Positions 1 through 11,789 of a stretch of 64,000 bases of DNA are shown piece after piece. A program made the position numbers and the translations under genes. Positions within the stretch are counted from its first letter, which is position 1; the number at the start of each line of letters is the position of its first letter. This DNA is from Typhlomys cinereus. Taxonomy: Eukaryota > Chordata > Mammalia > Rodentia > Platacanthomyidae. The stretch covers positions 10,107,634 to 10,171,633 of the forward strand of contig JALPQD010000016.1 of NCBI GenBank assembly GCA_023101885.1. The letters are read 5' to 3'. Below the pieces are notes generated by a model. The model was not told where the DNA came from. It made no database searches and saw nothing but the letters and a program-made list of their open reading frames with translations.

Positions 1-870
1 AGGGACTTGCTTTTCTTTATCCTGAGTTGACTTGCTGTGTGAATTTAGTGCTGGTGTGTCGCTGCCTTCTTCATTGCTGCTGCTGCTTCTGCCTCTCTTT
101 TTCGCTGATATCCGAACTCAGCTGTTTTGGCCTTGCTGCTGTTCTCACTACCATTGGAGCCTGATCTCATCTGCCTTGTCCGAGTTCATAGCTAACATAA
201 GAACCCAGCTGTTTCTCATCAACATCAGAGCTCAACAACTTCCACCCAACTGCCATCCATCCTCAACATCAGAGCCCATACTCTTCAGTTCTCCAGAATG
301 ATTGAGGCTTGACACTTTACAGGGATCCTTTGATGTTATGAGACATTTAGCTCAACAGCTAAGCAGCTCTGAGTAGCTACTTTGAAGGACACTGCTTTAA
401 TTTGTGAGTTGATATTTAAAAGTTATATATATAGAGAGAGAATGCTGACTAATACAGGGTGAAAATAAAAAAGAAGTTATTGTGTTCATGTTTGAAACTC
501 CCAAGGAATAATAAATAAAAAAATCTAGTCTAAAGAAGAACTTTTTGATCTCCCATACTTTACACCGCATGTGCTCAATCCTGTAACTTCCATTTACATG
601 CTGATGTGCTATATATCATTAGGTGGGAATCAATTCTTGCTATCATTTGCCCTATTTTCTCGTCATATTCTTGGACTGTCAGCACATTGCCCTGGTAACC
701 CACATTTCTTTGGGCAGCAGTGATCTGATTGTAAATCTTGTTACACCCAAAGGACCTCACTCTAGCATAAAGCTTTTGAGACTTTGTATTTTTTAACATG
801 GCCAATAGCATCCATCATCTCATTGTTATTCTACGCTGTGCTAGATGCTGCTCTGTTTGATAGCACAGAT
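1..870. other. Unassigned AT-rich sequence, no gene seen
   Basis: The first 300 bases are relatively C/T-rich, with ctg runs and loosely repeated 'cagctgttt ... atcagagc' phrases, which suggests an old unidentified interspersed repeat. The 89-codon frame at 32-301 has a leucine/serine-rich composition expected from that base bias. A minus-strand 78-codon frame (811-575) is less biased but has no recognisable homologue. Confidence 0.3.
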
Positions 871-877
871 TCCTCTT

Positions 878-1030
878 TTCAACCTCAAAATCATGTTATG
901 AGGTCATTGCTATTATTACTTTCTTCATTGCTGGCCATATATAGATAAGGAAGCAAAAGCCAAAAGACAGACCATACCTTTCTCCAGGACACACACGAAT
1001 TAATTGGCATAGCTAGCATTGGAAATTAAG
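878..1030 (-). mobile_element. MIR-type ancient SINE fragment
   Basis: The order of phrases matches the reverse complement of the mammalian MIR core as I know it: 'catgttatgaggtcattgctattattac', a 'gataaggaagc' block corresponding to the 'gatgaggaaactgagg' core, and a 'ggcatagctagcattgg' block corresponding to the end of the core region. It is heavily diverged, as expected of a pre-rodent element, and has no visible target duplication. Confidence 0.45.
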
Positions 1031-1798
1031 AAGACGTCTCCCAACAGGATACAGTCAGGTTGTCTTACATAACAACTGAAATAGATCAGTCCTTATGCCT
1101 CAACTAGCCATGGAACAACTTGGAAAAGATGGAAATTTTGGCTTCAAAGCTTGTTAGGAGAATGAGACTAGCCTAGAATACAAACTGATAGCTTTATTGT
1201 TATTTTCCATGTGCAGCATTAAATTATGGAGGACTATCATAAGCAGAAGAAAATTCAAAATTGATTTGCATGCAACCAGCTATGTGCCAGACCCTTTTCG
1301 AAACACAAGAAAAATTCTCCAGTCTTGCAGACTACAGATGCAGAGATCATGATGAAGTGCTGAGTATGGAGTCCCAGATGACCACACTGTCAAATGACTC
1401 AGAACTCAAACACTGCTTCATTTTGCATAAATAAAATTTCTATGTACCACAAACCCTATAGTACGAGGCTCATTTCCTTTTAAGTGTTATTCTAGTAGTC
1501 TGCAGCAGTTTGGCATCATGCAGGCAGGCATAAAGCCTCCATTAACTGCTGTGCCCAAAGTTTCCTAGCTGTGTCATAACAAGCTTCGGAATTTATAGAA
1601 CAATTATAGAATTATGGAACAATCAAGGCTTATGTAGCTACCACAACTGCTAGCTGTAGCTCCACAGGTAGGGCTTTAGGATCTGTTAGGGTTCTTATTG
1701 CAAATGTTTCCAAAAGTACTTTGGTTATTGCTGCTTTTTGATCCTTTATTTTTTTAAACAATTGGCAGAGTATACATGCTTGCTTATCTGGTCAGTTT
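1031..1798. other. Unique AT-rich sequence, nothing recognised
   Basis: No repeat family, ORF of interest or RNA gene could be supported here. Composition is moderate, with scattered short A and T runs. Confidence 0.4.
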
Positions 1799-1800
1799 GT

Positions 1801-1812
1801 ATGTGTGTGAGT

Positions 1813-1852
<40 letters not shown>
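1801..1852. repeat. (GT)n microsatellite
   Basis: A 52-bp GT tract, with the first 20 bases interrupted by 'gag' and 'tat'. The rest is uninterrupted. It is not attached to a recognisable SINE body, unlike most CA/GT tracts in this window. The 70-codon frame across it is an artefact of the repeat. Confidence 0.95.
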
Positions 1853-1853
<1 letters not shown>

Positions 1854-1952
1854 TCAGCACAGTTATGGTTTTCATGCATATTATGTAAAATTAAGTTTCT
1901 GTGCACCTAAAAAGTCTTTAAAAATGCCAGTTACATTAGGTAAATTATAATA

Positions 1953-4087
1953 CTCAAGCTCCATAATGATCTTTGATAACAGAAAAATTGAGAATCAAGT
2001 TAATGATTAAATCACTTGAGTCAACACAGCAAACAAATAGCAAATTAAAGCACTGAGTCCTATTTTGTCCACACTGAGGCAAAGCTTTCAATACATTACT
2101 CTCTTGGAATTTTTACATGGTCTCTACTCTTCCTTCTCTCTTCACATTTCTCTCAGCATCCTGAAAATTGAAAGCTGTATCTGGTAGTAAACAAAAATAC
2201 AATTTTTAATTTTGACATTACAGTGGTCTAGATTGCGATTAACATGTTAGAAAAGCAGTTTATTCTTTTTGCCTCCCTCATCCTTTATAAATTAAAATAA
2301 TCATGCCAATTTTTAGATAGAAAATGGAATGATATTATAATTGTCAAGCAATGTTTCTTTCTTCTAGGAGTTAGACATAGGATACCTATCACCCATTTTC
2401 TTTTTCCTTTGGCTGGCAAATTTCTGTTTCTACTTCATGAATTATTGTTCTCTTTTACAGATTATTGTTCTTTTCTTTATTATTTATGTACAAATCAAAA
2501 TTTAGGAAAAACTCCATTGTATCTAGTTCATACTGAGTCCTTTTTGTGGGACTTAATTGAATAGAATGAGGTTATGAGGCATTTTAAACTTAACTCTCTT
2601 CATCTATAAAAATTAAGCAGGTATTCTCAAGATTCTTCCTCCAACCTTCATTTATAAAGCTGTTAGCACTTCTTTCAGGCATTTGTAAAATTTTATTCTT
2701 CAGATCTATGCACAATGTCCCTATATTTCATGGATATTGTGCCTTACCTTAATTTCCTAATCTTTTATCTACCAATGGCAGGTCATTAAACATTCGAAAT
2801 GGAATTTAGCATCTTGAGGCATCCTGTTTCAGCTCTCCATCTGGCTTTTGCAATTTCAATTTAGTATCAAATGAGATTTTGAGCTTTGGGGGGCTACATG
2901 AGAGCAAGAAATACTGATGCCATCAGATCAATGTCTATACAACTCTGAACTTTCTTGTTTCTGTCATTTTCCAAGGAACAGATGGTGAAGAAATCATCTT
3001 GAAATGCCCCAATTGTAAAGGGGAGAAGAAGACAGAAGCAAACCACAGAATGCATTTGTGTAGTTACTGGTTGCAACAAAGGATTTTATTGTCAGAAGGA
3101 AGACATTTTCCTTTTGAGGAAAACATACCAATGTCTATATAAAGAAGGACTAGACAACTCAGATGTCATTGGCAAATAACTTGCTTGAAATTAAAGTTGC
3201 AAAAGAGAATCACACTGGGTGTTATGAACGACTTTTCCTTTAATTCTAGCAATTTAATTTCTCTATACATTTTGGTTCTATTTCATAATTTAATCGGCCT
3301 TAAAGGTATTTTAGTATGGTGGCACATACAATATTTTACATAGACTGAAGTTTTTCCTCGGGTGGAAATCTGCAAGAGTTAAAAATGCAAAAATGGAAGG
3401 GTCCTGGTGAATCAGATTTATTACTGGAAAACACAGCTACAGGACAATGTGCAGTCCAATGACTCCCATTAATAGTAGCAAAAATATAGGTATGTATTGT
3501 TCTGCTCTTACTATGTTGTCAACTATCCCTGAGTAGGTAGAAAAATGATAGTTTTCATTTTCAATCATGGGTTTGTAAGTGAAGTATGGAGGCTTACTCA
3601 TCTATTCTGGACTTCATTTGGCATCTGTAATGTGGCTATTAAGTCATGAAATAGACATAAGATTGCTCTCCATTGCATAATGGAAACAGATTTATTCTAC
3701 ATATTTCAGTTATTCTTTGGAACATCAGGCTAGGCAGAGCATGTTCACATTTGACCAATAGAATGCACAAGAAAAAAATGAAGAAGATAAGCTTTTTGAA
3801 ATACAGAAATGTGAACAGAACTCAGTCACAAAATTGTACACATTACTACCAATGACTTACATCTATGGATTAAAATAGTGTTTCTAAGATTCCATTGAAA
3901 AGCCTTAGGGATATAAATATGAGTTGTGAAAATTTTATTTGGGCATCATAGATAGTTACAATTAATTTGGCTGATAGAAAATGGTCAGAACTTGATAATA
4001 TTTTTTTAAGAAATCAATAGTTTTATTTGAAATTGTATATATATGTATACCATGGAACATCTGTTTAAGTAAATTATCTTCTCAGCT
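1953..4087. other. Unique AT-rich sequence with no supported gene
   Basis: About 2.1 kb of moderately AT-rich DNA. A short block near 3,590-3,650 ('tggcatctgtaatgtgg') faintly resembles a MIR core but is too weak to call. No ORF exceeds about 60 codons without strong A/T bias. Confidence 0.35.
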
Positions 4088-4411
4088 CTAGATTATTCAT
4101 TTATTTATTTATTCAATTCTGCATGTGTGCGCATGTGTGTATGTATGTGTGTGTACGTATGTGTGTGTGCGTGTGTGTGTGTGTGTGTGTGTAGAACCAC
4201 GGACGACTTCGGGAACCACCATGGACCGCCTCCACCTCCTCTTGTTTACTCTGCCCCAGGATCACAGGCTCCGCCTTACCAGGATCAGAAAAGCAGGCAG
4301 CCCCCACTTCCGCCCAGTGTCTATACGTGGGATCTAGGATCCGAACTCAGGACCTTCAACCTGCAAGGCAGAGGCTTAGCCCCTGAGCCACCTCTCCAGC
4401 CCCCTAGATTA
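4088..4411 (-). mobile_element. Young CpG-rich tRNA-derived SINE, copy 1
   Basis: On the minus strand the element begins with a tRNA-like head (ggctggagaggtggctcagg) carrying an RNA polymerase III A-box-like sequence, then a B-box-like 'gagttcggatcc'. A GC-rich 130-bp body follows, then a CA-rich stretch and an A-rich tail containing AATAAATAAAT. The body lies at about 4096-4403. It is flanked by 'ctagatta' at 4088-4095 and 4404-4411, a short target-site duplication. No protein is encoded; the frames reading 'TTDDFGNHHG' are antisense readings of the SINE. Confidence 0.85.
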
Positions 4412-4446
4412 ATTATTTAAATATTTTGGTCTCATAAAAAGATCTG

Positions 4447-4580
4447 TGGAGATATATGTAGGTGTCTATCTACATATCTATATATGTACCTATTCATCTA
4501 TATATCTATTTAACATCTACTTACATGTGTCTGTCTATATCTATCTATTATCTATCATCTATCATATTACCTATTATCTT
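4447..4580. repeat. Imperfect (TATC)n-rich tract
   Basis: A degenerate tetranucleotide-like tract rich in 'tatc', 'atcta' and 'tata' steps lies 36 bp beyond the SINE at 4.1-4.4 kb. The interruptions show it has decayed from a purer microsatellite. Confidence 0.7.
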
Positions 4581-4589
4581 TTTATATAC

Positions 4590-5962
4590 AAGGTATAGAA
4601 TCTTTTTCTCTATTATCTGTATACCTTTAGTAGATACCAACCTATTATAGATTCTCACACAGAATTTTGACTTTGTGATTTTGTTTTTTTTGAAATACAA
4701 AGAACAGAAACAGGTAGTAGTATTTTATTCCTAGCAAACCATTCTCCCTGCCTCTCAACCCAACCCCAAGGGTAACTTGGATACATGATGTGACCAGTTC
4801 TTAAATTTACATTTCAACCATTCATTTGCTTTCTCCAGTGAATTTTGGTTTCTGAAGAAGAACATGATCTATCCCTTTCAAAAGAGAAACTCTGAACCTG
4901 TCAATCCCTTTAACCATGACACTTGGCACTTTTCTGGTAGAAGACCAATCACTATGTTTCCTGTAGAACCCAGCCTAGGAGTGCATACATGGGAGAGACT
5001 GACTAGAGCATTTAACGGTTAAAGCATTTAAAACTGTGTTCATCTAACTTCTGGTGAGCAGATTGCTACATGCATCCTCATACTATATAGTAGGTTATTT
5101 AATGCATGAAGAGAGAAAGGTAGTGTTGCTCATTTGGGAAGCAAACTTCAGCTATAATAAACAGATGCTAAGTAACTAAATAAGTCCACATCTGTCTTTG
5201 AGAGGTGTAGAGTCTGTCATAGCAGTTTGAAACCAACATACAGACCACTGAGTCTAATGCTTTTTTTCAGTTATTGTTTTGATAAGCAAAAGAAAGGTAA
5301 ACTGAGAAGGTAGACATGACATAGAGAGATAGGACAGCCCTGACTTAGAATTAATTCTTTCTTAATCTGATAATTTCAGTAGTGGATTCATTCTCTCTTC
5401 AGAGAACTTTCTGAAATGCTGTATTACAAAACCATCATTACCATTAGGGTTTTGAGTCTTCTTGTAAATATAGCTGTGATATCCAAGCCTATGTGATCTC
5501 CATGTGATCTTTTCAGAACCAGCTTTATATTCTCCTTCCGCCTCAAGCTTCTTTGTGTATGTTTCCATATTGTTCCAAAGAGACCCTGTCTGCTCTTTCA
5601 TGATTAATTCTATTTACCCCTTAAAATTTAGTTTCAGAAGCAATTTCTCTTGAAGCTGTTTGCAAACACTTATATATGTTGGTCTTTTAAAAAGGCCAGA
5701 ATCCCAGGAGAACCCAGTGGTATCATAGTCTTACATAACTAAAGCAATAAAGAAGATATGTGCAAAGCAATCAATGGGACATTGATAGTTGTTAAACACA
5801 AAGAAATAAACAATTTTGTTTTAACATCACCAAGTGTATATTCTGCCTACTCTGCAATATAGTATCAAAATGTTTGATAAAGTTATTTAAACTTTACATT
5901 TATCAAAATTAGCCTGTCTTTAACATATTCACTAAATATGATAAATAAGGGCAGATAAACAA
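4590..5962. other. Unique sequence with one small non-repetitive ORF
   Basis: No repeat family was recognised. A 79-codon minus-strand frame (5601-5362) has a balanced, charged composition and ends in a normal stop, but I recognise no homologue, and an ORF this short is expected by chance in 64 kb. It could be a remnant of a processed pseudogene. No poly-A tail or direct repeats were seen around it. Confidence 0.3.
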
Positions 5963-5970
5963 AGTTATCT

Positions 5971-6324
5971 GTCATGGTTTGAAATGTGTCCCCCACAGTC
6001 TCATGTGTTTGGCAAGGTCATGGTACCTTGAGAGGTGGCGCCTTGCTGGAGGAAGGCAGTCACAAGGGGTGGGCCTTGAGGTGGATTGGTCCCACCTTAC
6101 CTCCAGGAGAAGTAGGCCTTTGCAGCAAGTAGTCTGCAGCTCTCAGCCTCCAAGATGTCTGCGGTGACTTAACCTCCTCAAGCTTTGGCCAGCCAGCCAT
6201 GCCACCTCTGCTTTGAGAGACTGTACCTTCCCTCTGGAACCGTAAGCTGAATAAATCTCCCTTTCCCCCTTAAGTTTCTTGACTTTGGATGTTCTCTCAC
6301 AGCAATAGTAAAGAGTAACTGTTA
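5971..6324 (+). mobile_element. URR1B-like non-autonomous DNA transposon
   Basis: A 354-bp element beginning 'gtcatggtttgaaatgtg' and ending 'agcaatagtaaagagtaac', the two end types I associate with the rodent hAT-type URR1B family. Internal landmarks include 'ggtggcgccttgctgg', 'ggtgggccttgaggtgg', 'gaataaatctccctt' and 'tctcacagcaatag'. The flanks share 'ttatct' (5965-5970 and 6327-6332), six bases of a possible 8-bp hAT target duplication. It is non-coding. The copy at 63.2 kb is a close relative in the opposite orientation. Confidence 0.7.
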
Positions 6325-6391
6325 CATTATCTTTTATAATACTGCTCTGTTTGTCTGGAAAATTCATCTGTAATTTGAATTGGACACTTGT

Positions 6392-6768
6392 TTTTCTTTT
6401 TCATGTATGTGTATATGTGATGCATGCATATATGTGTTTTGCATGTGGATGGGTGAACTTGTATATGCAGATGCAAATGTACATAAGTATGTACTTGCAT
6501 ATATGTGCCTGTGGAGGTCAATGGATGATATCAAGAATCAGCCTCTATAAATCTTCCATCTTATTGTTGTGAAGCTGTGTCTCAATTTAAACTGGGAGCT
6601 CACCATAGGTCTAGTCTGGGAATTCTGAGGCTTCAACTTCTAGGTCCAGAACCACAGGCAGGTAACCACATGTTTTTGACATTTTTACTTGGAATCTGGA
6701 GATTGGAACTCAAGTACCTTTGCATGGAAGGCAAAAGCTTTAGCCTTAAATCATTTCCCGAGCCGTGA
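6392..6768 (-). mobile_element. Old B4-like rodent SINE
   Basis: Read on the minus strand, it starts with a tRNA-like head (complement of 'cctttagccttaaatcatttcccgagcc'). A 7SL/B1-like middle follows ('gagctcacc', 'gaggcttcaacttctaggtcc' on the plus strand), then a (GT/TA)-rich tail. This head-plus-B1-like arrangement is that of the rodent B4/RSINE1 group. It is strongly diverged and has no clear target duplication. Confidence 0.45.
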
Positions 6769-7224
6769 CTTCTTTTACATTTATGAAGAACTCTTCATAC
6801 ATGCACTGCATCTTAGTTCAAGTACATAAGTTTTGTATAGCTTAAGCAACTTCTGATTACAAGACGTCTACAAATGTGTCTTGGTTGTAAATGACTCATA
6901 GTCTCCAAGCAATAACAACAATGAAGTTAGTCAAGAGCAAATAGTAGCATGAACTATTATTATTGTTTCTGTCATACTTTTATGATTTTATGTAATATTT
7001 TATCTGTGTCATTTTCCTGTTAATTGTGGGAAACAGTTCAGATATTTGGGAAGAGATGAAGAACTGCAATTGTAAATAAAGAATTGAGAGTAGAAGGCCT
7101 GGATGGTAAATGATACAGACTGACATGGAGAAGTTTACATCATAATGCCTCAGTACATGTGTATGAGAAATAACAATAATTAGGATGATGGTAGTGTTAG
7201 TGATGATGATATTGATAATGACTG
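6769..7224. other. Unique AT-rich sequence
   Basis: No feature was recognised except a degenerate 'gatgatg/aataat' trinucleotide patch near 7,165-7,222, which generates an I/T-rich antisense frame of no significance. Confidence 0.4.
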
Positions 7225-7335
7225 TAGACATTACCTCTTAGTGTTGCTGTGGGTATTAGCAAGGATGTAACAGCTCCAGCAGTTAGAACTACGTCGCAAA
7301 CAGTAGGCATTCAGAAATGTTGGTTCATAAGTATT
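7225..7335 (+). mobile_element. MIR-type SINE, 3' part
   Basis: The run 'acctcttagtgttgctgtggg', then 'gttagaactacgtcgcaaacag', then 'gcattcagaaatgttggtt' follows the order of the MIR 3' half (acctcataggg..., cttagaacagtgcctgg..., gctcaataaatgttgg). It is diverged and carries no tail or target duplication. Confidence 0.55.
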
Positions 7336-7371
7336 TTTATTCCCTTAGTAACTTTTCCCAGCTTTCTTTCT

Positions 7372-7654
7372 TTTTTTCTTTAATTATCTACTTGATTTTT
7401 ATATGTGTATGTGTGTGTATGAGGCTAATACGTGTGCCTGTAGAGACTGTACAAGGGTGACTTCAAGAGTCAGTCTGGATTGTGTTACTTCCTCTTTGCT
7501 TTGCTCTGGAGTTTCCAAGGTTCTGCCTTCCAGGGACTGAAATACAGGGGACTGCCTTTTCCACCTGGTGTTTTTATGTGGGATCTGGGATCCAAACTCA
7601 GGATCTTAAGCTTTTGAGACAGAGAATTAACCCTGAGCCATCTCTCCAGCCCCA
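7372..7654 (-). mobile_element. Older subfamily of the window's main SINE
   Basis: On the minus strand: head 'ggggctggagagatggctcagg', B-box-like 'tgagtttggatcc', then the same body landmarks as the young copies in decayed, CpG-poor form, ending in a GT-interrupted, T-rich (complement A-rich) tail. Compared with the young copies, most CG dinucleotides are TG or CA, so it inserted earlier. Confidence 0.65.
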
Positions 7655-8850
7655 CTCAGTTTTGTGAGACAAGAGCTCTATGATGCTGTACCCATGTACA
7701 CATGATGGCACTCAGACCACACGCTGCCCAGGATTGCTGCCAGTCCTGTACTTGCAGCACACATTCAGGTTCTATTCTCTTAAGGTCCTTCTTCTTCTCA
7801 CCAATTACTGCATGTGGAATATGAAAAGTATCTAAAAAAGACTTCAGCTCTTCTACCCATATTACATGTAGTACAACTTCTGAAATTTTAAAAATACAGA
7901 ACACTCATACTGATCAGCAGAACTAATTTTTTGTGACTATTTGTTTATAGTAGGAAAAGCTTCTTATCAAGATGTTACGGTTTAAATAATCACAAACATG
8001 CACCTGTCATCATACAGGAAACCCAGATGTCTTTGTCTAGTTTCTTGCAAACTGTCTGTTATTTCCTCTCACTTCCAGCTGGACATCCCTCACAGTCCTT
8101 CATAGAAGTGATTGGCACCACAAAACAATGTGGACTGTGAAATGAGAAAAACTCAAACAAAAGCACTTGCCAAACTTCTGAGGGAAATATGTTTCACGAC
8201 TGCATTTTTTCTTTTGTCACATTCTGGTTCAAAAGCACAACTTTGCTTGTGATTCTAAAGCATTCAGAGTCTGGATTGTGTGAAGGCAGGTCATGGTGGA
8301 AGGAGAGCTGCATATTGCAGCAGGATTTCAGTCCTCCTTCTCTTGCACTACCTCCCCCCCCAATTCACATTTTTGCATTTCACCATTCACTTTAAACAGT
8401 CTGTAAGACAGGAAATGCATTTATTTTCTTAAATTATTTTCATTTGATATTTCCATTTGTACAATACAGTTTAAAAAACTTTGATGCATCTTTTAGCATT
8501 ATCTAAAATAAAAATAAAGTAAAGCAGCATGACATGTATTCATAAGAGTGATAAACAATCATATTAGAAAAATTTAAAATGTTGCAATTAATTACTATTT
8601 TAACTTTGTACTTATCTATAAAAGAATATATGTGCATGTGTGCTTGTGTGTGTGTGTATTTCCTTAATAAAGATATTCTACATAAAATCATTCAAGATTT
8701 TTTTAGATAGAGGGCAAAAAGTTGTTTAAAAATCTTGAGAGTTCTTACTTAACACTTCATATGTTTGTACTATTTTAGTGCCTTAATTTTTAAAAATTAG
8801 TTAATTTTTTAGTGTTGCATGTATGAATACAGTGAATTTATGATATTTTC
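7655..8850. other. Unique AT-rich sequence
   Basis: No gene or repeat was recognised. The 68-codon plus frame (8189-8395) and the 82-codon minus frame (7904-7656) are within chance expectation. Confidence 0.35.
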
Positions 8851-8854
8851 AGTC

Positions 8855-9480
8855 CTTAGTCCCCAATCTCATCACTCCTCCTTTTTGCCTCATAATCCTT
8901 CCTCTTTCCTAAGAGACTCCCTCCTACATTCAAGTCTTTTCACTTGCGTGGCCCACTGTGTTTCATCAAGTTTGTCTTTAATGACACACCTGACTTGATT
9001 CATGCTTCTGCAAGTGTTATAGATCAATGGGTATTATCTTTGAAGAAAGCATCTTCCTTTTCTTCCTTATCAGCATTAGTCTTCATCACTTTCTCAGAGA
9101 CTTGTCTTTCATGGTGAAATGTTGATAGGACAGTTCCTGTGGGAATCTTGTGAAAACATTACATATCTGCCATAAAATCATGGGTACTTCAGCTCTGTCA
9201 TGTTCAGAAGATAATGTCTGGCCCACTACTCTCCCACTTCTGTTCTTGCAATCTCATCTTCCCCTCTTCTGTAATGCTCCCTGAGCCTTGCAATTGAGGT
9301 GGCTGAGGCATATATGAACTATTTAAGACCAAGAAGTCTATAGTCATTTATTTTCTGCAATTTGGTAAGTCGTGTTTTTCTATGTTAAACACATTCTGTT
9401 GTAGAAGGAGACTTTAAGGTTGAGTGGTGAGTACTCTTCTAATTTATTGGCATAATAACGGGTTTAAAAGTATTTTGATG
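8855..9480. mobile_element. Possible old rodent interspersed repeat
   Basis: The text around 9,220-9,300 ('tactctcccacttctgttc', 'ctgtaatgctccctgagcc') and the following 'gaaggagactttaaggttgag' recall a rodent L1-associated repeat I know from mouse DNA, in diverged form. It lies immediately upstream of the L1 ORF2 remnant. The assignment is from memory and boundaries are uncertain. Confidence 0.25.
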
Positions 9481-9639
9481 TAGTGTCTCCATAGCTAAAC
9501 ATTCATAGCAACTTCTTCCCCTGGGACTTATGCACTCCCCTTTCACAGATTTTTATTCTGGTTTATAGAAGCAGGAATGTGCTCCTTTCTGACAAACTGG
9601 CCTTAAATCAGATCAGAAAGCTGTTGATTGCCTCCTCGA

Positions 9640-10547
9640 TATTCAAAAACATATCCAAATGATCATATACCATAATCAAGCCAGTTTCATTTTAGATATT
9701 CAAGGATGGTTTAACATATGCAAATCTACTAATGTGATTCAACATATTAACCAGATTCAAAAACAAAAACTATAAGATCCTCTCAGTTGTTGCAGAAAAG
9801 GCTTTTGACAAAATTCAACATCTATTTATGATAAAAGCCTTTGAGTGAACATTAATGGAAGAGACATATCTTAACAAAATAAAAGTTATATACAGCGTCT
9901 ATGCCAAACATCATTTTAAATGTGGAAATTTTGAAGCATTCTCACGTAGGTCAGGAATGAGTAAAGGCTGTCCCCTTTAACTATTCCTGGTCAATACTCT
10001 GCTTGAAATCTTAGTCAGAGCAAAAAGGCAAGGGAGAGAACTAAAAAGGATACAAACAGGAAAAAGGGAAGTTAAAGTATTTTTCTTTGCAGATGATATA
10101 ATTCTATACTCGAGAAATGTTAAGTGACTCCACAAGAAACTACATGAATTAATAAACAGTTTCAGTAAAGTGATAGACTGCAAACTCAACATACAAAAAT
10201 CAGTAGCCTTCTTATATATCAGAGACAAGCAAACCAAGAAAGAAATGAATCAATCTCATTCACCATAACTTCAAAAAATATTGGACTAATATTAACCAAA
10301 AAAGAAAAAGTTCTGTACAATGAAAATTATAAAACACTGCTGAAAGAAATTAAAGAGGATACTAGAGGGTGGGAGGACTTTCCATGCTCATGATTGGTAG
10401 GCTTAATATTGTAAAAGTGACTTACCTACCAAGGCAATACACAGATTTAATGCAATCCCAATAAAACCCCAATGCAATGCTTCACAGAACTAAAAGAAAC
10501 AAGCTCAAAATTCATATGGAAAGACAAAAGGTATCTATTAGCTAAAA
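9640..10547 (+). mobile_element. Decayed LINE-1 ORF2 fragment (reverse transcriptase region)
   Basis: The plus strand reads as broken L1 ORF2: 'gaaaaggcttttgacaaaattcaacat' encodes EKAFDKIQH, and 10,083-10,103 encodes FFADDII, the catalytic FADD motif of the L1 reverse transcriptase. Downstream, 'atcagtagccttcttatatatc' corresponds to the usual 'SVAFLYI' stretch. Stops and frameshifts split the frame, so this is a pseudogenic fragment. The recognisable L1 text stops near 10,550, at the first copy of a 41-bp exact repeat. Confidence 0.85.
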
Positions 10548-11319
10548 CAATCTTCATTTCTTAATTTAATTTTTCTGATCCTTGAAGGAAGAAGGTTGCA
10601 TGACATTTTTAGAACTGATTCACTTGCAACCTATTTCTTACCCAACAGAGTACATGAGTGTCTTAAAAAAATAAAGAAAAGTTAATATATGTGAAAAAGT
10701 CTACTATAATGTTGTGGGTTTTAAGGGATTATAAGCTAATATTAAAAAGTCCATGATAAATTTGAACATGAAAATATGAAACAAGAATATGCAGTGAAGT
10801 ATTCAAGATCACCAGCTAGGAGCAAAATGAAAATTAAACGTTGTGACAATGCAATAAGTGATATTAGTGACTTATAGAAGGGTTGTTATCTACTAGGTAC
10901 CCCAATTAAAGCTTACAAATTAGATATCATCTTTTTGACAGAGATATACATACACAAAGAAAAAACATCAGCAAGTACCCAAGATCCAATAGATTCTGCA
11001 CAGCAGATACATGAGATCTCATGGCCCACATTGTCTCTAGAGTCCACCCTTCTCTTTATCTTGTTAGCAGTGATATAAATAACTAATACTCATTAACAAC
11101 ATAACAAAAAGAGAAAAGCAAAATAATTCTCAGTGACCAAGCAGACAATATAAATCATAGAAATGTAAGTCAGTAAATAATGGACTTGGAGCAAGGAATG
11201 AGTAGGGAGGAAGAAAAGGCCCCCATAGTATTAACATGGTGATGATCCATAGGCAGGAAAAGGATATTTTGAACAAGTCATTTGTTGCTCATTGATCAAT
11301 TTCCTGGGTCACATATTAG
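10548..11319. other. Sequence between two exact 41-bp repeats
   Basis: This 772-bp stretch interrupts the L1 text and lies between identical 41-bp copies (10,507-10,547 and 11,320-11,360). It is AT-rich and has no recognisable family. It may be an insertion, or unique DNA bounded by a copied L1 scrap. Confidence 0.4.
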
Positions 11320-11360
11320 AAAATTCATATGGAAAGACAAAAGGTATCTATTAGCTAAAA
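11320..11360 (+). repeat. 41-bp exact copy of an L1 segment
   Basis: All 41 bases match 10,507-10,547, the L1 'aaattcatatggaaagaca' region, but neither flank continues as L1 here. It looks like a templated insertion rather than an independent L1 copy. Confidence 0.85.
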
Positions 11361-11785
11361 GGATCATTATACATGAGCTACAGTGTACATTCTCACTTTA
11401 ACAATAACATAGAAATGACAATTCTAATAACTATGTCTTCAGAAAGCTCTATGATTTGGTCAACTTCCCTTTCCATGTGTGCTTATAGCACCAGTTCCCT
11501 TTCACGTACCTTTAATTGAATTCTGGGTGAAGCAATCATTTTACAAGAGGAGAGACTACTTTAGTTTCTATTACCACAATATTGCTATTCTGAATATTGA
11601 CATAGTAACTATGCAACCAGCATCACTTCCACAAATCCAAAGAATAGACTATTTTCTCATTAAGACTAGCACATTAGAGAACATAGGAGTAGAGGCAGTC
11701 ATAGTTTCAGTTGTAATAAAAGATGGCATATGATAAGAAAAAAAACAGATATGCAGAAAAAATGTTTATTGCAGTTTGTCTCCAC
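11361..11785. other. Unique AT-rich sequence
   Basis: An 84-codon plus frame (11,479-11,733) and an overlapping 67-codon frame are present, but neither resembles a known protein. Nothing else was recognised. Confidence 0.35.
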
Positions 11786-11789
11786 AGTG

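Noticed and set aside
1738..1950. ORF with CVCVCV run
   Set aside because: It is a reading of the GT microsatellite. The same applies to frames over the CA/GT tracts at 4.1, 28.8, 31.6, 33.8, 36.5 and 41.5 kb.
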